Shown in pieces: positions 4,836 through 5,249 of a DNA stretch of 5,249 nt. The translations under genes and the position numbers were made by a program. The DNA lies in contig MGRR01000079.1 of the NCBI GenBank assembly GCA_001798265.1, forward strand, positions 1 through 5,249. The letters run 5' to 3'. The notes below the pieces were generated by a model, which had not been told where the DNA came from, did not search any database, and saw nothing but the letters and a program-made list of their open reading frames with translations. Position 1 is the first letter of the stretch; every line of letters begins with the position of its first letter. Origin of the DNA: Deltaproteobacteria bacterium RIFCSPHIGHO2_12_FULL_43_9 (GTDB lineage Bacteria; Bdellovibrionota; O2-12-FULL-43-9).

Positions 4836-4859
4836 CTCAAAATAGTTTTTCTGATCAAT

Positions 4860-5249
4860 ATGCCCACTAAACTTAACATCCCATATTTCATAAAGACGTT
4901 TGGATGTCAGATGAACGTTTATGATTCGGAGAGAATTGAAAAGATTCTCTCTTTGCAGGGGTGCTGCAGGGTTGAAAACCCCAGGGATGCAAAACTGGTT
5001 ATTTTGAATACCTGTACGGTAAGAGAGAAGGCGCGCCATAAGGTCTTAAGTCTGTTAGGGACAATCCGTCCTCTTAAGGAGAGGGACCCGGATCTCCTAA
5101 TTGCTGTTTCAGGATGTGTTGCGCAACAGGAGGGGAAGAGGCTTCATCAGCTTGCTCCTTTCCTTGATATAGTTTTTGGACCAGATCAGATCGAGCGATT
5201 ACCTGAGTTTATAAAGGTGGCGAAAGAGAGAATGAAGGTTACGGAGACT
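4860..5249 (+). CDS. miaB: MiaB, tRNA (N6-isopentenyl adenosine-37) methylthiotransferase, N-terminal part
   Basis: The first 130 codons run off the window end. MiaB is a cytoplasmic radical-SAM enzyme that adds a methylthio group at C2 of isopentenyl-A37 in tRNAs reading UNN codons. The visible part is the N-terminal MTTase (UPF0004) domain, whose three cysteines hold the auxiliary 4Fe-4S cluster: C16 in KTFGCQMNVYDSE, C52 in ILNTCTVREKA, and C86 in VSGCVAQQEG. DIVFGPDQIERLPEF (103-117) is also diagnostic and resembles the E. coli sequence IIFGPQTLHRLPE. The radical-SAM CxxxCxxC motif and TRAM domain lie beyond the window. The ATG at 4860 gives the usual short lead before the first motif. 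An in-frame TAG at 4830 excludes any longer start except CTG codons. No Shine-Dalgarno sequence is present. TCTVREKA rather than a CSxREKA form is a minor variation. RimO and MtaB are less likely given the GCQMN and REKA motifs. Confidence 0.95.
   Translation, partial: MPTKLNIPYFIKTFGCQMNVYDSERIEKILSLQGCCRVENPRDAKLVILNTCTVREKARHKVLSLLGTIRPLKERDPDLLIAVSGCVAQQEGKRLHQLAPFLDIVFGPDQIERLPEFIKVAKERMKVTET

Noticed and set aside
4827..5039. Reverse open frame opposite miaB
   Set aside because: miaB in the forward frame is unmistakable; this is its shadow.

Overview
The window is AT-leaning bacterial DNA. It holds six gene-sized units, one gene remnant and an unusual number of repeats for 5.2 kb. A lipoprotein signal peptide whose residue after the lipobox cysteine is Thr, plus a secreted protein translated from an overlapping GTG start, point to a Gram-negative (diderm) cell. 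The MiaB N-terminus is a standard bacterial one. The overall look (GTTGACA-type promoter elements, several unknown exported proteins, a GTCATTGCGA-type palindromic repeat) resembles deltaproteobacterial or candidate-phylum genomes, but this placement is a guess and the sequence does not settle the phylum.

Layout: (1) 98-1432 (+) encodes an AAA-type ATPase with a C-terminal DUF4143 nuclease-fold domain, with a promoter so close that the mRNA may be leaderless. (2) 1433-1749 has no intact gene. It carries a weak hairpin, a short acidic C-terminal gene remnant ending at 1608, and the promoter/operator of the next unit. (3) 1750-2317 (+) is a compact type II toxin-antitoxin pair: a BrnT-family toxin overlapping a CopG/BrnA-like ribbon-helix-helix antitoxin by 41 bp. 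A perfect 26-bp direct repeat (1587-1612 and 2330-2355) brackets this module, and the repeated segment is the 3' end of the remnant gene. (4) 2348-2908 (-) is an unrecognised protein. Its N-terminal third contains a 60-bp GTCATTGCGA...GAAGCAATCC-type palindromic element read in frame, so the start is uncertain (2908 or 2722). (5) 2988-4382 (+) is a large unknown lipoprotein, translationally coupled by a GTGA overlap to 4379-4801 (+), a small secreted protein of unknown function. This operon is itself bracketed by a 19-bp direct repeat (2750-2768 and 4817-4835). (6) 4860-5249 (+) is the start of miaB, cut off by the window edge.

The likely story is a core locus (miaB and perhaps the 2348-2908 gene and the lost acidic-tail gene) into which accessory units have been set: the ATPase, the toxin-antitoxin cassette, and possibly the lipoprotein operon. 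The two direct repeats mark candidate junctions. The best leads are the 26-bp repeat around the toxin-antitoxin module, a toxin-antitoxin operator whose palindrome arms coincide with the -35 and reach the -10 box, a perfect 14-bp inverted repeat inside the signal-peptide codons of the small secreted protein, and the in-frame palindromic element.
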